This document shows, piece by piece, positions 40,310-47,744 of a DNA stretch of 64,000 nt. Below the pieces are notes generated by a model, which saw nothing but the letters and a program-made list of their open reading frames with translations, ran no database searches and was not told the origin of the DNA. How positions within the stretch are numbered: position 1 is the first letter of the stretch; each line of letters begins with the position of its first letter. This stretch comes from Austwickia chelonae (GTDB lineage: Bacteria; Actinomycetota; Actinomycetes; Actinomycetales; Dermatophilaceae): contig NZ_CP031447.1 of the NCBI RefSeq assembly GCF_003391095.1, positions 744,001-808,000 on the forward strand, written 5' to 3'. A program made the position numbers and the translations under genes.

Positions 40310-41436
40310 GCAGCTCCAGCCTGCCGATGGTCGATGTCACCGTCGTCACCAGCGGTCATGATGTCGCCGATGCCCGGCTCCATCGGGAGGTGGCCGCATT
40401 ACGCGCCCGTGGGCTCACCGTGGAGGTGCTCGGGCTGGGATCCGTGGACAACGGTCCGGCCGGGGCCGAGGTGCGTACCTGGCAGCGTTCAGGGATGGTC
40501 TCCCGGGCTTTCTTGGCCCTGCGCCAGCCTTTTCTGGCCAGGGGACGGGTGATCGTGGCACTCGATCCCGACTCCGGTCTCGTGACCTGTCTGGCTGCTC
40601 GGGTGCGGGGGCGCAGATCGGTTGCGGATGTCCATGAGGACTATGCGGCGCTGCTGGGCGACCGCGACTGGGCGAAACGGTGGGGCGGAGCTCCTGGCGT
40701 GGTCGGTCAGGCCTTGGTCAGGAGCGGGCTGAGGGTCTTCAAACATGCAGACCTGGTGGTGGTCGCCGATGATCACGTGCCGCCGTCGACCGCGCGGCAA
40801 CGTCTGGTCGTCCGGAACCTGCCGGACACCTCGATGCTGCCCGAGCCCGGCCCGCGTTCGCCGGTTCCCAGAGCCTTCTACATCGGCGATCTGCGACGGA
40901 GCCGTGGCCTGTTCGCGATGGTCGAAGCCATCAGACGGTCTCCCGAGTGGCAACTGGACCTGGTCGGTCCGGTGGCTGCTGCCGATGACGAGCCTCTGCG
41001 TCAGCTGCTGGCCCAGGATCCGGAGCTGTCCGCGAGAGTACGTCTGCATGGGCGCAGGCCACCGGCAGAGGCGTGGCGTCACGCCGAGGGGGCTTGGGTG
41101 GGGCTGATGCTCTTGGAACCGACTCCGGCCTTCAATGACGCCGTGCCGAGCAAACTGTACGAATACTTGGGGTGCGGTGTTCCGGTGATCACCACCGATC
41201 TGCCGCGTCCTGCTGATCTGGTGCGTCAGTCCCAGGCCGGGGCAGTGGTGGCCGGGGGGACCGATGTCCACGTCGGGGAACGGGTCGCCGAGGTCCTGCG
41301 GGCTTGGTCGGCAGACCCTGAGGAGATGGATCTCCTGCGAGCGAGGCTGGCGCAGGAAGCGCTGAACGCCAGATCGCGTCCCACCCCTTACGAAGAGCTT
41401 GCCGATCGGGTCATTGATCTGCTCGGACGCTCCTGA
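40306..41436 (+). CDS. Glycosyltransferase, GT4/GT-B type
   Basis: A 376-residue protein with a GT-B architecture: an N-terminal acceptor half (VTVVTSGHDVADARLHREV) and a C-terminal nucleotide-sugar half containing FYIGDLRRSRG and the FNDAVPSKLYEYLGCGVPVITTD segment, whose ExxxxxxGxP-type region binds the donor. The GTG start overlaps the previous stop (GTGA) and has GGAG upstream. Donor and acceptor are unknown; the context is surface polysaccharide assembly. Confidence 0.88.
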   Translation: MSSSSLPMVDVTVVTSGHDVADARLHREVAALRARGLTVEVLGLGSVDNGPAGAEVRTWQRSGMVSRAFLALRQPFLARGRVIVALDPDSGLVTCLAARVRGRRSVADVHEDYAALLGDRDWAKRWGGAPGVVGQALVRSGLRVFKHADLVVVADDHVPPSTARQRLVVRNLPDTSMLPEPGPRSPVPRAFYIGDLRRSRGLFAMVEAIRRSPEWQLDLVGPVAAADDEPLRQLLAQDPELSARVRLHGRRPPAEAWRHAEGAWVGLMLLEPTPAFNDAVPSKLYEYLGCGVPVITTDLPRPADLVRQSQAGAVVAGGTDVHVGERVAEVLRAWSADPEEMDLLRARLAQEALNARSRPTPYEELADRVIDLLGRS

Positions 41437-41469
41437 TCCCACATCCCTGGCTATCCCCTTGGAGGAGTT

Positions 41470-42063
41470 ATGTCCGTCCGTATCATCGACACTGCAGATG
41501 TGTCCGAACAGGCACAGATCGGTGACGGAAGTTCCATCTGGCACCTCGCCCAGGTCCGTGAGGACGCGGTCCTCGGGGAGAACTGCATCGTGGGCCGTGG
41601 CGCCTACGTCGGCTCGGGTGTCGTGATGGGCGACAACTGCAAGCTGCAGAATTACGCCCTGGTCTACGAGCCGGCGAAGCTGGGCAATGGCGTCTTCGTC
41701 GGCCCGGCCGTGGTCTTCACGAACGATCATTACCCGCGGTCGATCTCGCCGGACGGCAGCTTGAAGCGCGGTGACGACTGGGAGCATGTGGGAGTCACCG
41801 TCGAGGACGGCGCGTCGATCGGTGCCCGTTCGGTGTGTGTGGCTCCGGTGACGATCGGGAAGTGGGCCCTGGTGGCCGCGGGGTCGACCGTGGTCAAGGA
41901 TGTCCCGGCCTACGCTTTGGTGGCGGGGACGCCGGCGCGTCGGATCCGTTGGGTCGGCGAGGCGGGGGTTCCTCTGGAAGAAGCGGGTGACGATCTGTGG
42001 CGTTGCCCGCAGACCGGTCGCACTTACCTCCAGGAGGGGGAGAGCCTGCGTCCGCAGGACTGA
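41470..42063 (+). CDS. Hexapeptide-repeat acyltransferase (WlbB-like sugar N-acetyltransferase)
   Basis: A 197-residue left-handed beta-helix protein with tandem [LIV]-G-x-x-x-x repeats (for example IGDGSSIWHLAQV, LGENCIVGRGAYV, IGARSVCVAPVTIGK). The VFTNDHYPRS segment with its His, and the VVKDVPAYALVAGTPARRIRWV closing loop, match UDP-amino-sugar N-acetyltransferases of the WlbB type. An excellent TTGGAGGAG ribosome-binding site precedes the ATG. It probably acetylates an amino sugar made for the surface polymer. Confidence 0.88.
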   Translation: MSVRIIDTADVSEQAQIGDGSSIWHLAQVREDAVLGENCIVGRGAYVGSGVVMGDNCKLQNYALVYEPAKLGNGVFVGPAVVFTNDHYPRSISPDGSLKRGDDWEHVGVTVEDGASIGARSVCVAPVTIGKWALVAAGSTVVKDVPAYALVAGTPARRIRWVGEAGVPLEEAGDDLWRCPQTGRTYLQEGESLRPQD

Positions 42064-42084
42064 TCGTCAGCGACGTGGACCTTT

Positions 42085-42124
42085 CGGTGGGGTGCGGTCA
42101 CTGCCCAGTGACCGCACCCCACCG
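42085..42124. terminator. 19-bp perfect hairpin, bidirectional terminator
   Basis: Arms 42085-42103 and 42106-42124 are perfectly complementary, leaving nominally a 2-nt loop (in RNA the top pairs will open). It lies between the convergent acetyltransferase and TMEM165-like genes. Confidence 0.8.
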
Positions 42125-42129
42125 GCGTC

Positions 42130-42714
42130 TCAGGCGTGGAAGGCCCCGAACCCTTCGGCGATGAGTAGTAGCCCGAAGATCGCGAAGGCTGCTGCCGCGC
42201 CGATCTTGATGACCTTTTCGGGGAGCTTGCGGCCGAGAACGGCCCCTACGACGATGGCCAGGGCATCGGCAGCCACCATCCCCAGAGTGCTACCGATCCA
42301 TGTGCCGAACCATTCCTCCTTGGTGGCCAGTGCGACGGTGGCCAGCATCGTTTTATCGCCCAGCTCGGCGAGGAAGAAAGCGACACCGACGGCAACGATG
42401 GCAGCGCCGGTGCTGTGCTTGGCTTTGTCCGCCTCGGCGTCGGTGAGTTCGTCTCCACGAAGGGTCCAGGCAGCGAAGGCGAGAAAAGAGATCCCTGCCA
42501 CGATGGAAATGATCCATTGCCGGTCTGCGAAGGCATTGCCGACGACCCGCCCCAGGGCGACGGAGGCCAGATGCACCAGTGCAGTGGCTGTGGTGATCCC
42601 GATCAGGACGTCTCGCGGGCGGTAACGAGCGGCGAAGGTCATAGCCATCAACTGGCTCTTATCGCCCAGTTCAGCGGCGAAGATCACCGCAGTGGACAGG
42701 AGAAAGGCGTACAT
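42130..42714 (-). CDS. TMEM165/GDT1-family divalent cation transporter (Mn/Ca)
   Basis: A 194-residue membrane protein with six helices and the two duplicated family motifs, AELGDKSQLMAM (about 14-25) and AELGDKTMLATV (about 114-125), whose acidic residues bind the cation. Family members export or exchange Mn2+ or Ca2+. The leader carries a yybP-ykoY riboswitch, and that element senses Mn2+, so manganese efflux is the best inference. A GAGAG ribosome-binding site 6 nt from the ATG is buried in a leader hairpin. Confidence 0.93.
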   Translation of the reverse strand: MYAFLLSTAVIFAAELGDKSQLMAMTFAARYRPRDVLIGITTATALVHLASVALGRVVGNAFADRQWIISIVAGISFLAFAAWTLRGDELTDAEADKAKHSTGAAIVAVGVAFFLAELGDKTMLATVALATKEEWFGTWIGSTLGMVAADALAIVVGAVLGRKLPEKVIKIGAAAAFAIFGLLLIAEGFGAFHA

Positions 42715-42717
42715 GGC

Positions 42718-42750
42718 GGGGCTCTCGGTCAGGTGCCGACCGGAGAGCCC
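42718..42750 (-). promoter_or_regulatory. SD-sequestering hairpin before the TMEM165-like gene
   Basis: On the minus strand GGGCTCTCCGGT pairs with ACCGAGAGCCC with a single bulge. The second arm contains the GAGAG ribosome-binding site, so this stem would block translation when formed. It is the probable expression platform of the upstream riboswitch. Confidence 0.6.
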
Positions 42751-42794
42751 GCGCTGGGGAGTCTTCGGCCGACGCTAGCGTGTACACGGTTGCG

Positions 42795-42925
42795 CTTTCG
42801 GCCGAAAGTCTCGTCCGCCACCGAGCTGGCCTGAGGCCTGTCTGTCGGTGACCGCCCCCACCGGGTGCTGAGTTCATTCGGCACCAGTATGTCGACGAGG
42901 GCGCGGGGGACTACTCCCTTTCGCG
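42795..42925 (-). ncRNA. yybP-ykoY (manganese) riboswitch
   Basis: Reading the minus strand, the leader opens with GCGAAAGGGAGTAG, then has CTCGTCGACATACTGG in the middle and GGACGAGACTTTCG near the 3' side. These correspond to the conserved AAAGGGGAGTAG, TCGTCAACACGCTGG and GACAAGACTTT blocks of the yybP-ykoY aptamer. The 5' CGAAAG and 3' CTTTCG ends form helix P1. The aptamer is a known Mn2+ sensor that turns on export genes, and a TMEM165-type gene is a known class of target. It begins at the predicted transcription start. Confidence 0.85.
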
Positions 42926-42930
42926 TCTTT

Positions 42931-42936
42931 ATCTTA
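42931..42936 (-). promoter_or_regulatory. -10 box for the riboswitch leader
   Basis: TAAGAT on the minus strand fits TANNNT and would start the transcript about 7 nt downstream, at the first base of riboswitch helix P1. The leader is then about 210 nt. Confidence 0.55.
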
Positions 42937-42937
42937 A

Positions 42938-42953
42938 CCGGCTCCTCAGCCGG
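42938..42953 (-). terminator. Hairpin overlapping the stop of the O-antigen-ligase gene
   Basis: CCGGCT-GAGG-AGCCGG on the minus strand, followed by TTAAG. It includes the stop codon of the upstream gene and precedes the riboswitch promoter, so it likely ends the polysaccharide operon. Confidence 0.55.
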
Positions 42954-44409
42954 GGACACCAGTCTGTTCTGTCTGGCGAGATATGTGACTTTCGTCGGTG
43001 AGCTGTGACCTTTCCTTGCGGTCTGTTTCAGCACGCCAGCTCAGGGTGACGACATGTGCCAGCATGACGAACCACATCGGTAGCGCCAGCGAGGAGCTGA
43101 CCACGACCCCGGTCACGGTGAGAGCGATGAGCAGACAACCGATCTCAACTCGACGGGAGACGACCTCGGCGTCAGCCGCTGTGCTGTGGAGTCCCACGGT
43201 GTGTCGGCAGCAGTACGCCAGGAGTGCCAGAAAAGGAATGGCTACGAAAAGTCCGTATTGACTGAGGATTTCGATGAAACCGTTGTGGGCGTTGATGGTC
43301 AGGTCTTCGATCCCTACGGGTTTTTCCTGCCCCAGGCGATATTCGAAGGTGCCCGGGCCGGTGCCGAACAACGGACTGCTCTCCCAGTAACGCAGCCCAG
43401 CGCGGATCAGATTGATCCGCAGCCCGTCGGACTCCTCTTCACCAGCTTTGGGCGTCCGGAGTAAGGGGTTCTTGTCGGCCAGCGCCGGAACGAGGAAAGC
43501 TGCCGCGATCAGCAACCCCAGGGCGGACGCCAAGGAGATGGCGACCCACCGGGCCGTACGGGAACGACGGACCGCCGCCCACCACCCTCGACGGGCGGCA
43601 ATGCCGATCGAGACCACCACCAGCTGCAGGGCCACGGCGCCGACCGCGCCTCGGCTCAGTGTCGTCCAGATCAACCAGGTGGTGGCTCCTGCGGTGGCCA
43701 GGAAGACCACACCGACCCATCGGGGAACCCGGTCCAAGGACCAAGCCAGCAAAGTCCCGGTGACAGCGACGAGTACACAGGCGTAGTTGTTCGGGTTGGA
43801 GAAGGTTCCGGCTGGAATGTGCGGCTGGAAATACCACTCGACCCAACGGGTGACGACGATGTGCTCGTCGTACAGGATCTCCATGACGGCCACCGGGGCG
43901 GTGGTGGCCAGCACCAAGACCCACAAGGTGCGGAATCCGTACTGTCCGGCACGAGTTCCCCGGGAAAGCAGGATCATCGCTCCAGTGATCGCGGCTGATG
44001 CGGCCATCAGGGAGAGCTCACTACGAGCGGCTTTCCCGGTTGCTCCGGGCTGGGTGTTCCAGGTGACTGTCGCGCTGACGGCCCATGCCACCCAGAAAGC
44101 CACCCACAGGATCACCGAACGTGAACGCCACCAGGTCAGACGCCACAGACAGGCTGCTGTGACGACGAAGACTGCGAGGAGGAGGAGACCGATGGGTGCC
44201 AGCCAGAGACCTTTGACCCGCAAGGAGATCTGGCTGATCCATGTCAGCAGAAGCCCGGCGACCACGATCATCGTCGGACCAGCAGCCCACAGCGGAGAAA
44301 GAATCCGATGAAGCCGCTCACGCACGCCGATCAGCTCTGTGGAGCGGCGGCCGTCCTCCGCCGACTCCACAGGATTGTTCGTGGTCACGGCGTACGGATT
44401 CCCGACCAC
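42946..44409 (-). CDS. O-antigen ligase/polymerase-like membrane protein (Wzy_C)
   Basis: A 487-residue protein with about 11-12 helices and one large periplasmic loop (about 315-370) containing LIRAGLRYWESSPLFGTGPG and the IEDLTINAHNGFIEILSQYG motif, the WaaL/Wzy_C signature with Arg, Gly and His residues that handle undecaprenyl-linked glycans. It either polymerises repeat units or ligates the polymer. It overlaps the UDP-GlcNAc 2-epimerase gene by 25 nt and is the last gene of the minus-strand polysaccharide operon. Confidence 0.85.
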   Translation of the reverse strand: MVGNPYAVTTNNPVESAEDGRRSTELIGVRERLHRILSPLWAAGPTMIVVAGLLLTWISQISLRVKGLWLAPIGLLLLAVFVVTAACLWRLTWWRSRSVILWVAFWVAWAVSATVTWNTQPGATGKAARSELSLMAASAAITGAMILLSRGTRAGQYGFRTLWVLVLATTAPVAVMEILYDEHIVVTRWVEWYFQPHIPAGTFSNPNNYACVLVAVTGTLLAWSLDRVPRWVGVVFLATAGATTWLIWTTLSRGAVGAVALQLVVVSIGIAARRGWWAAVRRSRTARWVAISLASALGLLIAAAFLVPALADKNPLLRTPKAGEEESDGLRINLIRAGLRYWESSPLFGTGPGTFEYRLGQEKPVGIEDLTINAHNGFIEILSQYGLFVAIPFLALLAYCCRHTVGLHSTAADAEVVSRRVEIGCLLIALTVTGVVVSSSLALPMWFVMLAHVVTLSWRAETDRKERSQLTDESHISRQTEQTGVPG

Positions 44410-45527
44410 TGCTCGTGTCGACGGTGCGTCGACAGGATGAAGTTCACCGCTCGCTGTGAGCAGTTGTCGATGGCGTAATCGGCAGGAAGCACCGGGTGGA
44501 TGTCGCCCTGCTCGTCACAGGAAGCGAGGACGGTCCGGATGCCCTCGACCACATTCTCCGGATCCAGCCCGGTCATCACGATGGCACCGGTGTCCAGGGC
44601 CTCGGGACGTTCGATGGCATCGCGCAGAGTCACCGCGGGGAACCCCAGAATGGATGATTCCTCGCTGATGGTCCCGGAGTCGGAAAGGACGCACAGTGCC
44701 TCCTGCTGGAGGCGCACGTAGTCGACGAAGCCCAAGGGGGCATGGAAGATGATGTCCTTGGACAGTACACGTCCTGTGCCCTGCACCAAGGCGTCCAGAC
44801 GTTTACGGGTGCGGGGGTGGGTGGACACCAACATTGGTACGTTGTAGGCCCGTTGCGCTGCTTCGAGGCAGTTCAGAAGGGACTCGAGTCGTGCCGGGGA
44901 GTCGACATTCTCTTCCCGGTGAGCGCTGACCAGGAGGAACTTCCTTCGGGTCAGCCCCAGATCGGCCAATACGGTCGAAGCGGCGAACTGCCCTGCGTGG
45001 TGGTCAAGTACTTCCTTCATCGGGGAGCCGGTGAGCAGGACCCGACGAGGGTGCATTCCTTCGGCAAGCAGGTTCCGGCGGGCATGCTCGGTGTATACCA
45101 GGTTGTAGTCCGAGACATGGTCGACCATGCGCCGATTGGTCTCCTCGGGCACATTCAGGTCGAAGCAGCGGTTGCCGGCTTCCATGTGGTAGACCGGGAC
45201 GCGCATCCGGCGGGCCATCACGGCGGCGATACAGGAGTTGGTGTCCCCCAGGACCAGCAGCGCGTCCGGTGACTCTTCCTGGATGGCTTGTTCGACCTTC
45301 GTCAGTACGCCGCCGAGCACTGCACCCAGAGAACTGGTGTCGACGTCGAGGAAGTGGTCAGGCTTACGGATCCCCATCTCCTCGAAGAAGATCCCGTTCA
45401 GTTCGTAGTCATAGTTCTGCCCGGTGTGGACCAGGACGTGATCGACGGTCTCGTCGAGTCGGGACATGACCCGGGACAGACGGATGATCTCCGGGCGGGT
45501 GCCCACGACGGTCATCACCTTGGTCAT
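44385..45527 (-). CDS. UDP-N-acetylglucosamine 2-epimerase family (FnlC/CapG-type)
   Basis: A 380-residue non-hydrolysing 2-epimerase of the WecB superfamily. Motifs are GTRPEIIRLSRV, LVLGDTNSCIAA, HMEAGNRCFD, PEETNRRMVDHVSD, and SAHREENVDS, carrying the catalytic Asp/Glu/His set. Because it follows FnlA- and FnlB-type genes with a 4-nt overlap, its likely substrate is UDP-N-acetyl-L-pneumosamine or a related 6-deoxy hexose, giving UDP-N-acetyl-L-fucosamine, rather than UDP-GlcNAc. That assignment is inferred from gene order. Confidence 0.85.
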   Translation of the reverse strand: MTKVMTVVGTRPEIIRLSRVMSRLDETVDHVLVHTGQNYDYELNGIFFEEMGIRKPDHFLDVDTSSLGAVLGGVLTKVEQAIQEESPDALLVLGDTNSCIAAVMARRMRVPVYHMEAGNRCFDLNVPEETNRRMVDHVSDYNLVYTEHARRNLLAEGMHPRRVLLTGSPMKEVLDHHAGQFAASTVLADLGLTRRKFLLVSAHREENVDSPARLESLLNCLEAAQRAYNVPMLVSTHPRTRKRLDALVQGTGRVLSKDIIFHAPLGFVDYVRLQQEALCVLSDSGTISEESSILGFPAVTLRDAIERPEALDTGAIVMTGLDPENVVEGIRTVLASCDEQGDIHPVLPADYAIDNCSQRAVNFILSTHRRHEQWSGIRTP

Positions 45528-46693
45528 GGCTGCTTTCCTTCTCTCGAGCTCATCTCGGTGGACTGCGGGGGAAGTACTTTTTCCGGGTAGGTATCGGCGT
45601 CGGCCGGATCGTACATCTCGTTGATCCAGAAGAGGGTGAGCATCTCCTCATCGCCGGTGTTGGTGATCGAGTGCGTCCACGACGTCGGCATGTCCACGGC
45701 GAGAGGTGCTTCTCCGGTGACCTCGATCTCCACGATTTCGTCGGTGAGGACCTTGCGCAGCCGGATCACTCCCCGCCCGCGCACCACCACGAAACGCTCG
45801 ATCTTGCGGAAATGCAGATGATCCCCTCTGGTCACTCCGGGCACGGTCGTGGAGAAGGAACTCTGCCCGGATCCGCCATGCTGACGCAGTACCTCGACGA
45901 ACGAGCCGCGGGTATCAGCGTGTGGGGTCAACGGGAAGGACCTGACGCCCTGATCCCACATCGCAGCGCGCAGGACGTTGAACAGGTGGATGTCGACGGC
46001 ATCGGCCAGGACCGGGATCTGCCCGGTGCGATAACAGTCATGGAAGGAAGCGAGCCGGTCGGCCACCCAGGAGATGCGCAGGGGCACCACCGCAGTCGGG
46101 CGGAGCAGCGCCGGTGGGTCCTGCTCGAAAGCAGCAGCGAGTAGATCGGCCACGGCATCCTGCACATGAAGCAGCGGGATCTCACGATCGCCGGTGACCT
46201 GAGGAATCTGCCCGGAGGCGATCCGGTGGGCGAAGGTCGCCACGAAGCTGTTGTACTCCGGGCGCCCGTGCTCGCCGTACAGATTCGGCAATCTCACTTC
46301 GACGCAGCACAATCCGCGTTCTTCGGCGAAAGCAGTGAGTCGTTCGGCGGCCAAACGTTTGCCAACCCCGTAGGGGGTCTCCTCATCGCCTGTTCCGTCG
46401 GCCTGGAGGGAACCGGCCACCACGATGCGGGCTCGGGAGCCGCTGTTGTCCATCGCCTCGGCGAGCCGGTCGGCCAAGGCGACATTGCCGTCTCTGACTT
46501 CCTCCTGCGAGGCGCGATTGATTCCGGCGATGTGCAGGACCACATCGGCATCGGCCAGCGCCTCTTCCAAGTCCTGGGTCGCGAAAGCTGCCCGGTCGAT
46601 GCCCACGACCGTGTCCACCGAGGTCAGGGTCGACAGTCGCGCTCTGGTGTGCCAGCCGAGGAAACCCGCAGAGCCCGTGACGACGACCTTCAT
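45524..46693 (-). CDS. CapF/FnlB-type reductase with C-terminal cupin
   Basis: A 389-residue bifunctional-looking protein. The N-terminal SDR domain (about 1-245) begins VVTGSAGFLGWHTR and has the YGVGK catalytic Tyr/Lys. The C-terminal cupin (about 255-375) has TRGDHLHFRKIERFVVV, including the metal His residues. This SDR-cupin architecture is that of CapF/WbjC/FnlB, which epimerises at C3 and reduces at C4 the product of CapE. It overlaps both neighbours by 4 nt. Confidence 0.88.
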   Translation of the reverse strand: MKVVVTGSAGFLGWHTRARLSTLTSVDTVVGIDRAAFATQDLEEALADADVVLHIAGINRASQEEVRDGNVALADRLAEAMDNSGSRARIVVAGSLQADGTGDEETPYGVGKRLAAERLTAFAEERGLCCVEVRLPNLYGEHGRPEYNSFVATFAHRIASGQIPQVTGDREIPLLHVQDAVADLLAAAFEQDPPALLRPTAVVPLRISWVADRLASFHDCYRTGQIPVLADAVDIHLFNVLRAAMWDQGVRSFPLTPHADTRGSFVEVLRQHGGSGQSSFSTTVPGVTRGDHLHFRKIERFVVVRGRGVIRLRKVLTDEIVEIEVTGEAPLAVDMPTSWTHSITNTGDEEMLTLFWINEMYDPADADTYPEKVLPPQSTEMSSREGKQP

Positions 46694-47715
46694 CGGGCGC
46701 CCTCGACCAGGGCCTGGATCTCCGGGAGCATCATCAACAGGTCCTTGGTCCCGGCCAGGTCGAGACGATCGGTGTTCTCCGAGGTGTAGTCCCCGATCTG
46801 GGTGATCTCCTGGGTGCCCTCCTCGAAGTACTGTTCGTACTGCATGGAGCGGGCGTCGACCGGCACGCGGTAGTAGTCGCCGTGGTCCTCGGCCTTGACC
46901 ATCTCCTCACGGGAGAGCAAGGTCTCGTGCAGCTTCTCCCCGTGCCGCGATCCGATGACCGAGATGGGATGCCCCGGCTTGCCCAACAGGTCGGCAACCG
47001 CCCGGGCCAGGACCTCGACAGTGCAGGCCGGTGCTTTACGGACGAAGAGATCGCCCGGTTCGGCGTGCTGGAAGGCGTAGGTGACCAGGTCGACCGATTC
47101 CTCCAAGGACATGAGGAAACGGGTCATGCTGGGTTCGGTGATGGTCATGGGGATGCCGGCCATGACCTGCTGGACGAAGAGCGGGATGACGCTTCCTCGG
47201 CTGTACATGACATTGCCGTAGCGGGTCACCGAGATGGTGGTGGGGCTGTCGGGCTGCTGTCGGGCGAAGGCCTGAGCGGTCTTCTCCATCAGGGCTTTGG
47301 TCATGCCCATCGCATTGACCGGGTAGACCGCTTTGTCGGTCGACAGGCAGACCACGGAACGTACCCCGGAAGCTGCGGCCTGCTCGACGACATTGTGGCT
47401 GCCCAGAACGTTCGTCTTCACCGCCTGCTGAGGAAAGAATTCACAGCTGGGTACCTGTTTCAGCGCTGCGGCATGGAAGACGTAGTCGGCGCCGACAAAA
47501 GCTTTGCCCACGCTCTCGGCGTCCCGGACGTCGCCCAGGAAGAAGCGGAGACGGGAATCACTGAAGCGCAGCCGCATCTCGTGCTGTTTCGCCTCGTCGC
47601 GGCTGAAGATGTGCACCGCAGCGATGTCGTCTTCGAGCAGTCGACGGGCCATCGTGGAACCGAACGAACCGGTTCCACCCGTGATGGCGACAGTAGCGCC
47701 AGACAAGCTGGTCAT
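46690..47715 (-). CDS. UDP-GlcNAc 4,6-dehydratase/5-epimerase (CapE/FnlA-type)
   Basis: A 341-residue soluble SDR. The NAD loop is TGGTGSFGSTM; the catalytic set is Ser/Thr in LSTDKAVYP and a Met-x-x-x-Lys in NAMGMTKALMEK, the Met replacing the usual Tyr as in CapE/FlaA1-type enzymes. It makes UDP-2-acetamido-2,6-dideoxy-beta-L-arabino-hexos-4-ulose, the first step to UDP-L-FucNAc. An AAAGGAGAAG site precedes the ATG. It starts the coupled trio capE-capF-capG. Confidence 0.88.
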   Translation of the reverse strand: MTSLSGATVAITGGTGSFGSTMARRLLEDDIAAVHIFSRDEAKQHEMRLRFSDSRLRFFLGDVRDAESVGKAFVGADYVFHAAALKQVPSCEFFPQQAVKTNVLGSHNVVEQAAASGVRSVVCLSTDKAVYPVNAMGMTKALMEKTAQAFARQQPDSPTTISVTRYGNVMYSRGSVIPLFVQQVMAGIPMTITEPSMTRFLMSLEESVDLVTYAFQHAEPGDLFVRKAPACTVEVLARAVADLLGKPGHPISVIGSRHGEKLHETLLSREEMVKAEDHGDYYRVPVDARSMQYEQYFEEGTQEITQIGDYTSENTDRLDLAGTKDLLMMLPEIQALVEGAR

Positions 47716-47744
47716 GGGAGCGCTTCTCCTTTAAACAGGGCGGT

